Assembly (NCBI RefSeq): GCF_900637845.1
Contig: NZ_LR134439.1
Location: 1,302,001 to 1,366,000, forward strand
DNA from: Erysipelothrix rhusiopathiae
GTDB lineage: Bacteria > Bacillota_I > Bacilli_A > Erysipelotrichales > Erysipelotrichaceae
Direction: 5' to 3'
Length of the DNA: 64,000 bases
The position numbers were made by a program, and so were the translations under genes. Under the pieces are notes generated by a model. The model searched no databases. It was given only the letters and a program-made list of their open reading frames with translations, and was not told the DNA's origin. Positions within the stretch are counted from its first letter, which is position 1. The number at the start of each line of letters is the position of its first letter. Shown here piece by piece: positions 50,068 to 58,896 of this stretch.

Positions 50068-52476
50068 ATGAAAAACATGAAGCAAAAGTTGATTCTAAGG
50101 TCACTAATAGCCTTAGTTCTAATCGTTTCGGGTATTACAACAAATGTGAATGCATCAAGCAGTCCTAAAGATTATACAAACGAAGCGATCTTTACCCAAT
50201 TCGACGTTAATCCTAAGGGATTAATTAACAATCCAAGTCAACCGATCGAATTTAACTTGGCGTTCAGTGATATGAACAACGGTCAAAAAGTTAAATTTAA
50301 ACCTGGAGACTTCTTTGACTTAACATTACCAAGTAATGATGAAGTTAGCTTACGTTCCCTTCGTGCTATGGGTTCAAAAATGCCTGTACTTGCTAAGGAT
50401 AAAAACGGAAAAGAAATTACTCTTGGTGAGTTAACCTTTAATGGAAGTCACATCCATTTTGAATTTATGGAAGACGTACTTCAACTTGAAAACGTTACAG
50501 GTACGATTAATCTAAAATCAGTATACGATAATGCATATCGTGGTGAAGATGATAAAATTGCGGAACTTCCTACCAATCTTGGATTGGGTTCATTGGATAA
50601 GCAAATGATTACAATCTCACAACCTGGAACCCCTACAGGTGTCGAACCAAGTCCAATCTTTTACTGGAAAACAGGAACATTCTCCACAGAAGTTCATGGC
50701 GATATGAACTGGTGGTTAAACATCAACAGTCCTAAAGAAGCAGTACAATCTGATGTTAAGGTAATCGATACAATTGGTGAAGGTCATAAACTGGTTGATG
50801 GATCGATTATGGTTGATGTTGAAGCGAATGGAGAACTCAAACATATTAGTGCTGAAGCATTTAATAAGGAATACGGAACAATTACTGTAGAAGGTCAAGT
50901 CTTAACAGTCATGATTCCAAAAGAAAAAGCAGCAAAGACAACATTTACAGTTACTTATGATACGCGTGCTTTTGATAAGAAACTTGAAAATTATAAAAAC
51001 TCGTCAACAATTGAATATAAAGATGAATCGGGAAATCTTGTAACGGATACACCAAAGCATTATACTGATACATCGGTTGTGAATATGTTTGATGATGCAA
51101 CAATCGGTGGTGAAATGAAGGATAAAGGTGTATTCCGCGTGCAAAAATTTATTAAAGATACAGATGAAGTTCTTGAAGGCGTTACCTTTGAGATTACAGA
51201 TAAAGATGGAAAGAAAATTGAAGGAATCACCAATGAAGATGGTATCTTTGATTTTAATCTTGAACCGGGTAGTTATACCTTAAAAGAAATCAAAACACGT
51301 GATGGTTTTGAGTTAGATACAACAGAATATCAAATTGAAATGACTGAAAAATCCCAATCGAAGTCAATCTACAACGATTATCAACGTGTTGATGTTGTAG
51401 CGACAAAGAAATGGGTGGGTGGTTCATCACCACGTCCTACAGTAACCTTTGATCTATACCGTAGCGCAAAGGGTGTTACAGAACGTGTTGACGGTGCATC
51501 CATTGAATTGGTTGATGGTCAAACAACCGCTGATTTTGGAAAACAGTTAAAATTCGACAAAGAAGGCAATGAATATACATATTCCGTTAAGGAAACAACA
51601 GATTTAGAGAACTATATCAAACTTGAAAATGGACTTGAAGTAACCAATACCTATAACCTACGTGATGTAGCTGTAAACAAAGTATGGGTTGGTGGACCTG
51701 CGGTTCACCCAACCATCCAAATTCAACTGTATGCAAATGATATTGCACTTGAAAATCATCTTGAAACATTAACATCAGGTACTAATGTGGTAACATTTAA
51801 GAATTTACCAATCTTTGATGAAGCAGGAAAAGAAATTGTTTATTCTGCTAAAGAAGTTAATGTTCCTGAAGGATATGAAATGGAACAAACTGATGCACTC
51901 ACAATTACAAATCACTTTATCGTCGAGAAAATTGATATTACTGCACATAAAATCTGGGACGGTGGTCCAAGTGTTAAACCTACAATCACATTTGGTTTAG
52001 TACGTGATGGTATTGAAATGGGCATTACGGTAGATCTAGTAAATGGTGAAGAAACAGCAGTGTTTGAAGACTTACCTAAAACAGATCCAAATGGTAAAGA
52101 CTATGTTTATACCATTAAAGAATTGGACGTACCTAAAGGTTATGTTGCGGTTTATAGTGAAGACGGATTAACCGTTACAAACTACTATGACAAACCTGTT
52201 ATTGTAGATCCACATGAACCAAAAGAACCAACTAAACCTACAAAACCTGTAGAGCCTACAAAACCTGTAGAGCCTACAAAACCTGTAGAGCCTACAAAAC
52301 CCGTAAAACCTACAAAACCCGTAGAACCAACAAAACCTGAAGTATTAGGTGTTCGTAAAGAACAACTACCACAAACAGGCGTAAGTGCAAACAATGTCTT
52401 ACTTTACGGTAGTTTATTATTAATCTCAGGAATCGGAATGTTTGTATTGAAACATCATCGTGAGGAAAAAGAATAG
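50068..52476 (+). CDS. rspB: RspB-like LPXTG adhesin with three Cna-B repeats
   Basis: An 802-residue surface protein. Residues 1-29 are a signal peptide; about 35-345 are a two-part adhesin head (AIFTQFDVNPKG; WWLNINSPKEAV); about 350-440 are a SpaA-like domain (GVFRVQKFIKDTDEVLEGV); three Cna-B repeats start ATKKWVGGSSPRP, VNKVWVGGPAVHP and AHKIWDGGPSVKP. A P-T-K-P-V-E repeat spacer follows, then LPQTG, a membrane helix and a HHREEKE tail. The head resembles that of RspA upstream, so the two probably arose by duplication. RspB is a known adhesin of E. rhusiopathiae. AAAGGAGA precedes the ATG. Confidence 0.85.
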   Translation: MKNMKQKLILRSLIALVLIVSGITTNVNASSSPKDYTNEAIFTQFDVNPKGLINNPSQPIEFNLAFSDMNNGQKVKFKPGDFFDLTLPSNDEVSLRSLRAMGSKMPVLAKDKNGKEITLGELTFNGSHIHFEFMEDVLQLENVTGTINLKSVYDNAYRGEDDKIAELPTNLGLGSLDKQMITISQPGTPTGVEPSPIFYWKTGTFSTEVHGDMNWWLNINSPKEAVQSDVKVIDTIGEGHKLVDGSIMVDVEANGELKHISAEAFNKEYGTITVEGQVLTVMIPKEKAAKTTFTVTYDTRAFDKKLENYKNSSTIEYKDESGNLVTDTPKHYTDTSVVNMFDDATIGGEMKDKGVFRVQKFIKDTDEVLEGVTFEITDKDGKKIEGITNEDGIFDFNLEPGSYTLKEIKTRDGFELDTTEYQIEMTEKSQSKSIYNDYQRVDVVATKKWVGGSSPRPTVTFDLYRSAKGVTERVDGASIELVDGQTTADFGKQLKFDKEGNEYTYSVKETTDLENYIKLENGLEVTNTYNLRDVAVNKVWVGGPAVHPTIQIQLYANDIALENHLETLTSGTNVVTFKNLPIFDEAGKEIVYSAKEVNVPEGYEMEQTDALTITNHFIVEKIDITAHKIWDGGPSVKPTITFGLVRDGIEMGITVDLVNGEETAVFEDLPKTDPNGKDYVYTIKELDVPKGYVAVYSEDGLTVTNYYDKPVIVDPHEPKEPTKPTKPVEPTKPVEPTKPVEPTKPVKPTKPVEPTKPEVLGVRKEQLPQTGVSANNVLLYGSLLLISGIGMFVLKHHREEKE
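52237..52344. repeat. 18-bp tandem repeats coding for PTKPVE
   Basis: Three identical copies of an 18-bp unit (from 52237, 52255 and 52273) are followed by two variants and a partial sixth. They encode the wall-spanning Pro-rich spacer of RspB. Gain or loss of whole units keeps the frame, so the spacer length can vary. Confidence 0.9.
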
Positions 52477-52497
52477 AAGCTTCGGCTTCTTTTTTTA
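52475..52497 (+). terminator. Terminator of rspB
   Basis: AGAAGC pairs with GCTTCT around a TTCG tetraloop, followed by seven T. It overlaps the stop codon. Confidence 0.9.
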
Positions 52498-52506
52498 TAA
52501 AGGCAT

Positions 52507-52545
52507 AAACAAAAACTGGACCTAATTATCCAGTTTTTGTTTTTT
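52507..52545. terminator. Bidirectional terminator between rspB and proS
   Basis: AAAAACTGGA pairs with TCCAGTTTTT (10 bp, eight-base loop), with A-rich and T-rich flanks; it ends proS on the minus strand and backs up the rspB terminator. Confidence 0.85.
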
Positions 52546-54230
52546 TACATATAAGATTTGAGGACATTCAGAATGTCTTCACGTTTAATTTTTTGTTCAT
52601 TACCTGATTTACGTTCTTTAAGTTCGACTTCACCGTGTTCCACATCACGTCCTACCGTAATTCGTAATGGAACACCAATTAGATCCATATCGTTAAACTT
52701 AATACCAGGACGTTGTTTACGGTCATCGAGAATTACTTCAAGTCCAGCTTGGCTTAATTCTTGATAGAGATCATCTGCAAAGGCCATGTGTTCTTCGTTT
52801 TTATTATTGATAACAACGATTGCTACTTGGAATGGTGCAAGATTCATTGGCCATACAATACCATTTTCATCATTGTTTTGTTCAACAACAGCTGCAAGGG
52901 TACGACCCAATCCAATCCCATAAGAACCCATATATACATCTTGAAGTTTATTGTTTTGATCTAAGTATTCAAGACCCATAGCTTTTGAGTATTTTGTACC
53001 CAGTTTAAAGGTATTTCCAACTTCAATCCCTTTTGAGAATGTAAGCACACCTTTACCATCTGGGTTTGGATCGCCTTCTTTAACATTTGATACGTCAATA
53101 ATGTGTGTTGCCTCAAAATCAGAATGATTCACATTAATGAAGTGGTGGTCATTTTCATTTGCACCAACTGTGAAATTTCGTAATCCTTCAATCATCTTAT
53201 CAACAACAACATCAATTTCAAGACCTACAGGTCCTGCAAATCCAACAGAAGCACCTGTATGTTTTTGAACGTGTTCAAAGTCTGCGAGTTCAACTTCAGT
53301 TGCTTTGTATAATTTCGCAAGTTTTGTTTCGTTTACATCGCGATCACCTAGTACACAAACTGCAACATATTGATCATCCAAGCGATAAATTAATGTTTTA
53401 ACAAATTTTTGAACCGGTTGTTTTAAAAACTCAGCAACCTCTTCAATCGTACGTGCATTTGGTGTGTAGACTTTTTCTTTACTTAAGAATGGTTCATCAG
53501 ATTGAATACGATATACGTTTTCCGCAACTTCAAGGTTACTTGAATATCCAGTCTCTTCGCCAAGCACTAAGATGTCTTCACCGATATCAGTAACAGCTTG
53601 GAACTCTTCAGAGAGCAATCCACCCATAATACCTGTATCTGCACGAACAATACGATAATCCAATCCAACACGATCAAAGATGCGTTTGTATGCTTCAAAC
53701 ATTGCGTCATAGGACTTATCTGCAGATTCAAGATCAGCATCAAAGGTATAGGAATCCTTCATCACAAACTCACGAACACGAATTAAACCAAAACGAGGAC
53801 GTGCTTCATCTCTAAATTTCGTTTGAAATTGATAAAGGCTAAATGGCATATCTTTATACGAACGAATTTTCATTTGTGCTGCTTGCGCAAACAACTCTTC
53901 ATGCGTAGGACCTAAAACAAATGGTTTTTTAAAACGGTCATCCAATTGGAACATGCTTGTACCAATAATATCACGACGTCCTGAGGCTACATAAACATCT
54001 TCAGGAATCAAAGTAGGCATGGTCATTTCCTGTGCATCGATGGCATTCATCTCTTCACGGATAATATTTTCGATTTTATTTTTAACTTTTAAACCGAGTG
54101 GCATATACATATATACCCCGGAAGAACTTTTTTTAATATACCCAGCTCGAACGAGTAGGTTACCACTGGTAGAATCTTCATCACGAACATCTTCCCTAAT
54201 GGTATAAAAGAAACTTTTACTTAATTTCAT
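52545..54230 (-). CDS. proS: Prolyl-tRNA synthetase, bacterial type
   Basis: A 561-residue class II synthetase. Motif 1-2 regions are GVYMYMPLGLKVKNKI (about 45-60), the TMPTLIPEDVY segment and FRDEARPRFGLIRVREFVMKD (about 137-157). A central editing insertion (about 225-400) and motif 3 GSYGIGLGRTL (about 434-444) follow, then the anticodon-binding domain. It charges tRNA-Pro. GAGGTGAATGT places the ATG at 54230; a longer frame to 54266 has no ribosome site. Confidence 0.97.
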   Translation of the reverse strand: MKLSKSFFYTIREDVRDEDSTSGNLLVRAGYIKKSSSGVYMYMPLGLKVKNKIENIIREEMNAIDAQEMTMPTLIPEDVYVASGRRDIIGTSMFQLDDRFKKPFVLGPTHEELFAQAAQMKIRSYKDMPFSLYQFQTKFRDEARPRFGLIRVREFVMKDSYTFDADLESADKSYDAMFEAYKRIFDRVGLDYRIVRADTGIMGGLLSEEFQAVTDIGEDILVLGEETGYSSNLEVAENVYRIQSDEPFLSKEKVYTPNARTIEEVAEFLKQPVQKFVKTLIYRLDDQYVAVCVLGDRDVNETKLAKLYKATEVELADFEHVQKHTGASVGFAGPVGLEIDVVVDKMIEGLRNFTVGANENDHHFINVNHSDFEATHIIDVSNVKEGDPNPDGKGVLTFSKGIEVGNTFKLGTKYSKAMGLEYLDQNNKLQDVYMGSYGIGLGRTLAAVVEQNNDENGIVWPMNLAPFQVAIVVINNKNEEHMAFADDLYQELSQAGLEVILDDRKQRPGIKFNDMDLIGVPLRITVGRDVEHGEVELKERKSGNEQKIKREDILNVLKSYM

Positions 54231-54285
54231 ACATTCACCTCGTAATTTTCTCATATAGTATATCACGAAACCATGAATTGTGTGT

Positions 54286-54291
54286 TATAAT
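54286..54291 (+). promoter_or_regulatory. Promoter of the probable 6S RNA
   Basis: TATAAT preceded by TGT (extended -10), placing transcription start near 54298. Confidence 0.7.
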
Positions 54292-54296
54292 AGTGG

Positions 54297-54446
54297 TGCC
54301 CAAAGGGAAATATATTTCCGACACTTTGATATAAGGGAATCTGGATGTTTATGCGTGGTGTGAAAGCTAATTTATTAGAATCCTAAACACATAACAGGAT
54401 ACCCACCTGTTAACACAGGGAATAATATCAACCCTTTGGGTTTTTA
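54297..54446 (+). ncRNA. ssrS: Probable 6S RNA
   Basis: About 150 bases without an open frame, starting just after a strong -10. The ends form a perfect 9-bp closing stem (CCCAAAGGG 54299-54307 with CCCTTTGGG 54432-54440). Between them are GGGAATCTGG and GGATACCCACCTG segments with a long hairpin-like layout. The 3' end, AACCCTTTGGGTT followed by T-rich sequence, is a small terminator. The length, long closing stem and isolated transcription suit 6S RNA, which binds the housekeeping RNA polymerase in stationary phase. A structure-model search is needed to exclude another small RNA. Confidence 0.55.
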
Positions 54447-54523
54447 TTTTGAATGATTAAATCGGTCCTTGTGTTTATCAAGGAATCGTTATAAAATATA
54501 GATAGATATAGGATGGTGAGAGT

Positions 54524-54748
54524 ATGTTAACACTAATAAGTACAACAGGTTTATCAATTGTTTATTTTCTTTTAGGAGGAGCAGTTGGTGCTTTAATTGC
54601 TTTCTTTGTTACTAAGAAGATTTTTGAAAAACAATTAAAAGAAAACCCACCAATTAACGAAAAAATGATTCGTGCGATGTACATGCAAATGGGACGTAAA
54701 CCGTCTGAAGCGCAAATTCGTCAAATCATGAAGTCGATGGGACAATAA
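54524..54748 (+). CDS. YneF family (UPF0154) small membrane protein
   Basis: A 74-residue protein with one N-terminal membrane helix (about 8-29: LSIVYFLLGGAVGALIAFFV) and a short cytoplasmic tail with the family segment NPPINEKMIRAMYMQMGRKP (about 42-61) and KQIM-like end. YneF proteins are universal in Bacillota but have no assigned activity. It has a clear TGGTGAG ribosome site and ends at a terminator. Confidence 0.92.
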   Translation: MLTLISTTGLSIVYFLLGGAVGALIAFFVTKKIFEKQLKENPPINEKMIRAMYMQMGRKPSEAQIRQIMKSMGQ

Positions 54749-54772
54749 AAAACACAGGCGACTGTGTTTTTT
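54747..54772 (+). terminator. Terminator after yneF
   Basis: AAAAAACACAG pairs with CTGTGTTTTTT (11 bp, four-base loop). Confidence 0.92.
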
Positions 54773-54788
54773 ATTACGATGTGTGAAT

Positions 54789-55505
54789 ATGAGAAAATTG
54801 ATACGAAAGCTTGTATTAATGATTGTGACCGTTGCCTTGGTGGTTGCGGGGGTCATCATATTTTTCGGATACAAAGAGTATCAATTGGTAATTCAGAAAA
54901 AACCAATTGATACGGTTTTAATCGAATTAAAAAAAGATGAAGCATATACAACAATCGATGAAATTCCAGACATTGCCTTGAAAGCCATGGTGGCAACGGA
55001 AGATACCCGTTTGTTTAGCCGGAAATCGGTGATGGATGTACGTGCGGTTTTACGTGCGATTGTTCATAATATTCAAAGTCGTAAACTTGTGGAAGGGGGA
55101 TCAACCATTCCCCAACAAGTTTCTAAAAATATATATTTTGATCACGACGCCTCTTTTGTGCGGAAAGTATCAGAATATTTTGTAACGCGTGACTTGCTTT
55201 TAACGTATACAAAAGAAGAAATTTTGGAGATGTATCTTAATATAATCTATTACGGTGATGGTTATACTGGGATTTATCATGCTAGCATGGGGTACTTTGA
55301 CGTTCTTCCTACAGAACTGAATGAAGGCCAGGCTACCCTTTTAATGGGCTTGCCACAATCACCGTCGTATTACGCCTTAAGCTCAAATTTCAAGGCGGCT
55401 AAAGCACGGCAACGTCATGTATTAAATCGTTTGGTCGATGCCCAAGAAATTACAGCAGAACGTGCCGAAGAAATCTATTTAATGGATGTTTATGGAGGAC
55501 AATGA
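54789..55505 (+). CDS. Monofunctional GT51 peptidoglycan glycosyltransferase
   Basis: A 238-residue protein with an N-terminal membrane anchor (about 8-30) and a GT51 domain (about 60-225): catalytic Glu in MVATEDTRLFSRKSVMD, then LVEGGSTIPQQVSKNIYF, KEEILEMYLNIIYYGDG and GLPQSPSYYAL. There is no transpeptidase domain, so it only polymerises lipid II strands. The start is uncertain between ATG 54789 and GTG 54783; the ribosome site is weak. It ends one base before the trpS start, and the trpS ribosome site lies inside its last codons. Confidence 0.93.
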   Translation: MRKLIRKLVLMIVTVALVVAGVIIFFGYKEYQLVIQKKPIDTVLIELKKDEAYTTIDEIPDIALKAMVATEDTRLFSRKSVMDVRAVLRAIVHNIQSRKLVEGGSTIPQQVSKNIYFDHDASFVRKVSEYFVTRDLLLTYTKEEILEMYLNIIYYGDGYTGIYHASMGYFDVLPTELNEGQATLLMGLPQSPSYYALSSNFKAAKARQRHVLNRLVDAQEITAERAEEIYLMDVYGGQ

Positions 55506-55506
55506 A

Positions 55507-56502
55507 ATGAAAAAAAGAATGATTAGTGGTATTAAACCAACAGGACAATTAACATTAGGAAACTATATTGGCGCGTTAAAGCCATTTGTATCTTCCCAAG
55601 ATGAATACGATTTGAGTGTGTTTATTGCGAATCTACACTGCGTTACCATGCCTATTGATCCAAAAGAACTCGAGACAAATTTAAGAGATGCCTTAGCGTT
55701 TTATCTTGCATGTGGTCTTGATCCGCAAAAAACGGACATCTTTCTTCAAAGTGATGTTCCTGAGATTGCGCAACTTGGTTTCTTATTATCGTGTGTTACC
55801 CCAATGGGTGAATTAAACCGACAAACTCAATATAAAGATAAAAAAGACAGTGGTGTTTCCTTAAGTGCAGGATTTTATACGTATCCAACCTTAATGTCAG
55901 CCGATATTTTAATTCATGGCGCAGAACTTGTACCTGTTGGTGAAGATCAAAAACAACATGTTGAATTAGCACGTGATACAGCCGAACGCTTTAATAATCG
56001 ATTTGGGGAAACGTTTAAAATTCCAGAACCGGTCATTGCGAAGGTTGGAAAACGCATTATGTCCTTACAAGATCCAAGCAAGAAAATGAGTAAATCCGAT
56101 CGCGAAGGGGACAAAGGTGTCATTTATTTAAAAGAAGACACTAAAAAAGCACGTAAGAAAATTATGTCTGCAGTGACCGATAGTATTGGTGTTGTGCAAT
56201 ATGATCCAGAACACCAACCAGGGGTTGCGAACTTGTTGACGATCTATGCTTCATTGAAAGAAATCAGTATTGATGATGCCGTAAAAGCATTTGAAGGCCA
56301 ACAATATGGAAGCTTCAAAAAGGCAGTCGCAGACGTTGTTTGCGCTGAATTAGAGGCGATTCAAGCACGTTATCACGAGTGCATTGAATCCAATACGCTT
56401 AATGATGTTTTAGCGGAAGGCGCATCCCGTGTTCGTCCTCAAGCTCAAGCGACATTGCATGATGTCCAAGCAAAATTTGGTCTTGATTGGAAACGCGACT
56501 AA
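55507..56502 (+). CDS. trpS: Tryptophanyl-tRNA synthetase
   Basis: A 331-residue class I synthetase. SGIKPTGQLTLGNYIGAL (about 6-23) carries the HIGH-like motif TLGN, and the KMSKS motif is DPSKKMSKSD (about 190-199). GEDQKQHVELARD recognises the activated amino acid. It charges the tRNA-Trp encoded at 5732. GGAGG at 55495-55499 selects ATG 55507 rather than upstream or out-of-frame ATGs. Confidence 0.97.
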   Translation: MKKRMISGIKPTGQLTLGNYIGALKPFVSSQDEYDLSVFIANLHCVTMPIDPKELETNLRDALAFYLACGLDPQKTDIFLQSDVPEIAQLGFLLSCVTPMGELNRQTQYKDKKDSGVSLSAGFYTYPTLMSADILIHGAELVPVGEDQKQHVELARDTAERFNNRFGETFKIPEPVIAKVGKRIMSLQDPSKKMSKSDREGDKGVIYLKEDTKKARKKIMSAVTDSIGVVQYDPEHQPGVANLLTIYASLKEISIDDAVKAFEGQQYGSFKKAVADVVCAELEAIQARYHECIESNTLNDVLAEGASRVRPQAQATLHDVQAKFGLDWKRD

Positions 56503-56541
56503 GTTCACTTATCATAAATATCAAAAAGATTCATGAATTAT

Positions 56542-56567
56542 GACCTAGAATTATTTTCTAGGTCTTT
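56542..56567 (+). terminator. Terminator after trpS
   Basis: GACCTAGAA pairs with TTCTAGGTC around a five-base loop, with a short T run. Confidence 0.75.
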
Positions 56568-56615
56568 CAAAATATACATATAAAATGTATAATTGATTAA
56601 AAGGGAGGTTTGCAC

Positions 56616-57053
56616 ATGATTGTTCTTTATTCATCTCCTGGTTGTGCGTCGTGTCGAAAAGTTCGACAATGGCTTAAAGATCGGAATTTAAAATTTATTG
56701 AAAAAAACATATTTACATCGGTTCTTAGCGAAAAAGAAATTAAACATTTACTTATGCGAAGTGAAAACGGTACGGAAGATATTATCTCTAAACGTTCGAA
56801 AGTGATGCAAGAATCACAACTTGATTTAGAGGAATTATCGATGAGTGAATTAATTACATTTATTCAACGACATCCATCCGTTTTAAAACGTCCAATCATT
56901 ATGAATGATAAATCATTCTTAGTGGGGTATGATGAAGAAGAAATCGATGCATTTCTACCGCCGGAATTACGTTCGGCAAACAGACATTCGTGTGATCCAA
57001 CCTGTCCAAAGTATGGGTCATGCAGCATGGCAATGAAAGATGATGAAAAATGA
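56616..57053 (+). CDS. spx: Spx-type transcription regulator with Cys-rich tail
   Basis: A 145-residue ArsC/Spx-fold protein. The redox pair is CASC in SSPGCASCRKVRQWL (residues 10-13 for the Cys pair), RSKVMQ and KRPIIMNDK (with the Arg used for RNA polymerase contact in Spx) follow, and GYDEEEIDAFLP is typical of Spx. Spx binds the alpha subunit of RNA polymerase and switches on thiol-stress genes. The last 20 residues add three cysteines (HSCDPTCPKYGSC), which the 131-residue Bacillus Spx does not have. AGGGAGG selects ATG 56616. It overlaps the mnmA start by four bases, linking it to tRNA thiolation. Confidence 0.88.
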   Translation: MIVLYSSPGCASCRKVRQWLKDRNLKFIEKNIFTSVLSEKEIKHLLMRSENGTEDIISKRSKVMQESQLDLEELSMSELITFIQRHPSVLKRPIIMNDKSFLVGYDEEEIDAFLPPELRSANRHSCDPTCPKYGSCSMAMKDDEK

Positions 57054-58168
57054 AAGTATTAGTAGGTTTATCTGGAGGCGTCGATAGCGCAGTCGCGGCT
57101 CATATATTAAAATCGCAAGGACATGATGTTACTTGCGCTTTTATGCGTAACTGGGATTCTTTTGCGAATAATGATATTCTGGGAAACCCAACAATTAAAG
57201 ATGATATGTGTTCACAAGAAGTGGACTATGATGATGCGAAACGTGTTGCTGACCATTTAGGTTTAGAATTACTTCGCGTGGATTACGTTAAAGAATATTG
57301 GGATCATGTGTTCTCATTTTTCTTAGCAGAAACAGAACGCGGGAATACTCCGAATCCGGATATTTTATGCAATCGTTTTGTGAAGTTTGATGCATTCTAT
57401 GATTTTATGGATGCGAATGGTTTTGAAGCACTTGCGACGGGTCATTATGCCATCACACGTGATGGGAAAATGTACCGTGCTGTAGATCAAAACAAAGATC
57501 AAACGTATTTTTTAAGTCGTGTACGTCCGGAAGTCTTACCACGGGTATTATTCCCATTAGGTTCTTTGACTAAAGATGAAGTTCGCCGTATCGCCTTAGA
57601 ATTAGATTTACCGGTAGCAACCAAAAAAGATTCTACGGGTATCTGTTTTATAGGTGAACGTCAATATCGTGATTTCCTCAAAAACTATCTTAAGGATGTG
57701 GAAGGGGATATTATTGATGTGGATACACAAAAAGTACTTGGAAAACATCAAGGTGTTATGTTCTATACAATAGGGCAACGTCATGGTTTAGATATCAGTA
57801 CAGCAGTAGGTCCATGGTTTGTGGTGGGGAAAGACCTATCAACAAACCGTATTTATGTTGGAAAAGGTGCAGACCATCCGATGCTCTTTGCAGGTGCTGC
57901 CGAGATTGCGGAAATGAACTGGTTTACGGATGAAAAAGTAGATCTTGAATGTACCGCAAAATTTAGATACCGTCAAAAAGATATTAAAGTTCGTATTTCA
58001 TGGCTTGATGAGACTCGATTACGTGTTGAAATGATTGATGATGTGAAATCGGTAACGTTGGGGCAAGAAGCGGTTTTCTATCTTGGTGAAGAATGCCTTG
58101 GTGGTGGTCGTATTGATCGTGTATTTGATACTGATGGAAACGAAGTGAAGTATGATTCGAAATTATGA
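57050..58168 (+). CDS. mnmA: MnmA, tRNA-specific 2-thiouridylase
   Basis: A 372-residue enzyme. The PP-loop is VLVGLSGGVDSAVAA (3-17), the first catalytic Cys lies in NPDILCNRFVKF (about 97-108) and the second in DSTGICFIGERQ (about 195-206). It makes s2U34 in tRNAs for Lys, Glu and Gln using persulfide sulfur. It is coupled to spx by an ATGA overlap and overlaps the following protease gene by 17 bases. Confidence 0.97.
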   Translation: MKVLVGLSGGVDSAVAAHILKSQGHDVTCAFMRNWDSFANNDILGNPTIKDDMCSQEVDYDDAKRVADHLGLELLRVDYVKEYWDHVFSFFLAETERGNTPNPDILCNRFVKFDAFYDFMDANGFEALATGHYAITRDGKMYRAVDQNKDQTYFLSRVRPEVLPRVLFPLGSLTKDEVRRIALELDLPVATKKDSTGICFIGERQYRDFLKNYLKDVEGDIIDVDTQKVLGKHQGVMFYTIGQRHGLDISTAVGPWFVVGKDLSTNRIYVGKGADHPMLFAGAAEIAEMNWFTDEKVDLECTAKFRYRQKDIKVRISWLDETRLRVEMIDDVKSVTLGQEAVFYLGEECLGGGRIDRVFDTDGNEVKYDSKL

Positions 58169-58880
58169 TCTTGATCAGGGACGGTTTGAATTTACACCCC
58201 TGCAATTGATTCTTGTGATTATAAATTATTTTTGTGGATATCAATACCTTTACCCACGCTTAGGAGCTTTGGTTAGTGGTTCCCAAACTGTTGTGACACC
58301 TCGTGTCGCAATGTTTATCTATCTTTTTACGCTGATATCCACGGTTGCAATTGTACATCGACAATTACGTGCAAGCTATTATTTCTTTAAACGAAACATA
58401 CGTACAAATATAATTCCTGTTTTTAGGATTGCGGGTCTTTTGCTTTTATTTAATATTGCATTGGGCTTGTTGGTTCAATTAATTCTAGGAAGTGGTACGG
58501 TCAGTGCAAATCAAAATGCGGTTAATGAAGGGTTACGTAATTTTCCGTTTCTGAATATGTTTGCGACGATTGTTTTTGCGCCAATCGTGGAAGAAATTGT
58601 CTTTCGCGGAGCATTATACCAATCCCTTCGTTCTGAAAAATCATATTATTCAAGCATTGCGATATCCTGTTTTCTTTTTGGGTTAATCCATATCTTACCC
58701 AGCATGATGACAACTGGAGATTTAACGCAACTGATTTACTTGATTCCTTATTCAGGTATGGCAATTTTTATGATTATGGCATTTGAGGTAACCGGTTCAA
58801 TATGGGGGGCAATTTTTGTCCATATGTTGAACAATGCCTTCGCAACATTAACTGTAATTTTACCAATGTTTTTAGGTTAG
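58152..58880 (+). CDS. CPBP-family intramembrane metalloprotease
   Basis: A 242-residue polytopic membrane protein with about six to seven helices. The CPBP (Abi) motifs are IVEEIVFRGALYQSL (EExxxR, about 142-156), LFGLIHILPS (F-x3-H, about 174-183) and HMLNNAFATL (H-x3-N, about 222-231). Members act in Rce1-like proteolysis or bacteriocin immunity; the role here is not clear. The start overlaps mnmA and has only a weak ribosome site, so a slightly later start is possible. Confidence 0.88.
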   Translation: MIRNYDLDQGRFEFTPLQLILVIINYFCGYQYLYPRLGALVSGSQTVVTPRVAMFIYLFTLISTVAIVHRQLRASYYFFKRNIRTNIIPVFRIAGLLLLFNIALGLLVQLILGSGTVSANQNAVNEGLRNFPFLNMFATIVFAPIVEEIVFRGALYQSLRSEKSYYSSIAISCFLFGLIHILPSMMTTGDLTQLIYLIPYSGMAIFMIMAFEVTGSIWGAIFVHMLNNAFATLTVILPMFLG

Positions 58881-58896
58881 ATTTGAGGTCAATATT

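Noticed and set aside
52185-52394. Collagen-like GFVGSTGF repeats on the minus strand
   Set aside because: It is the antisense reading of the PTKPVE repeats of RspB; no ribosome site.
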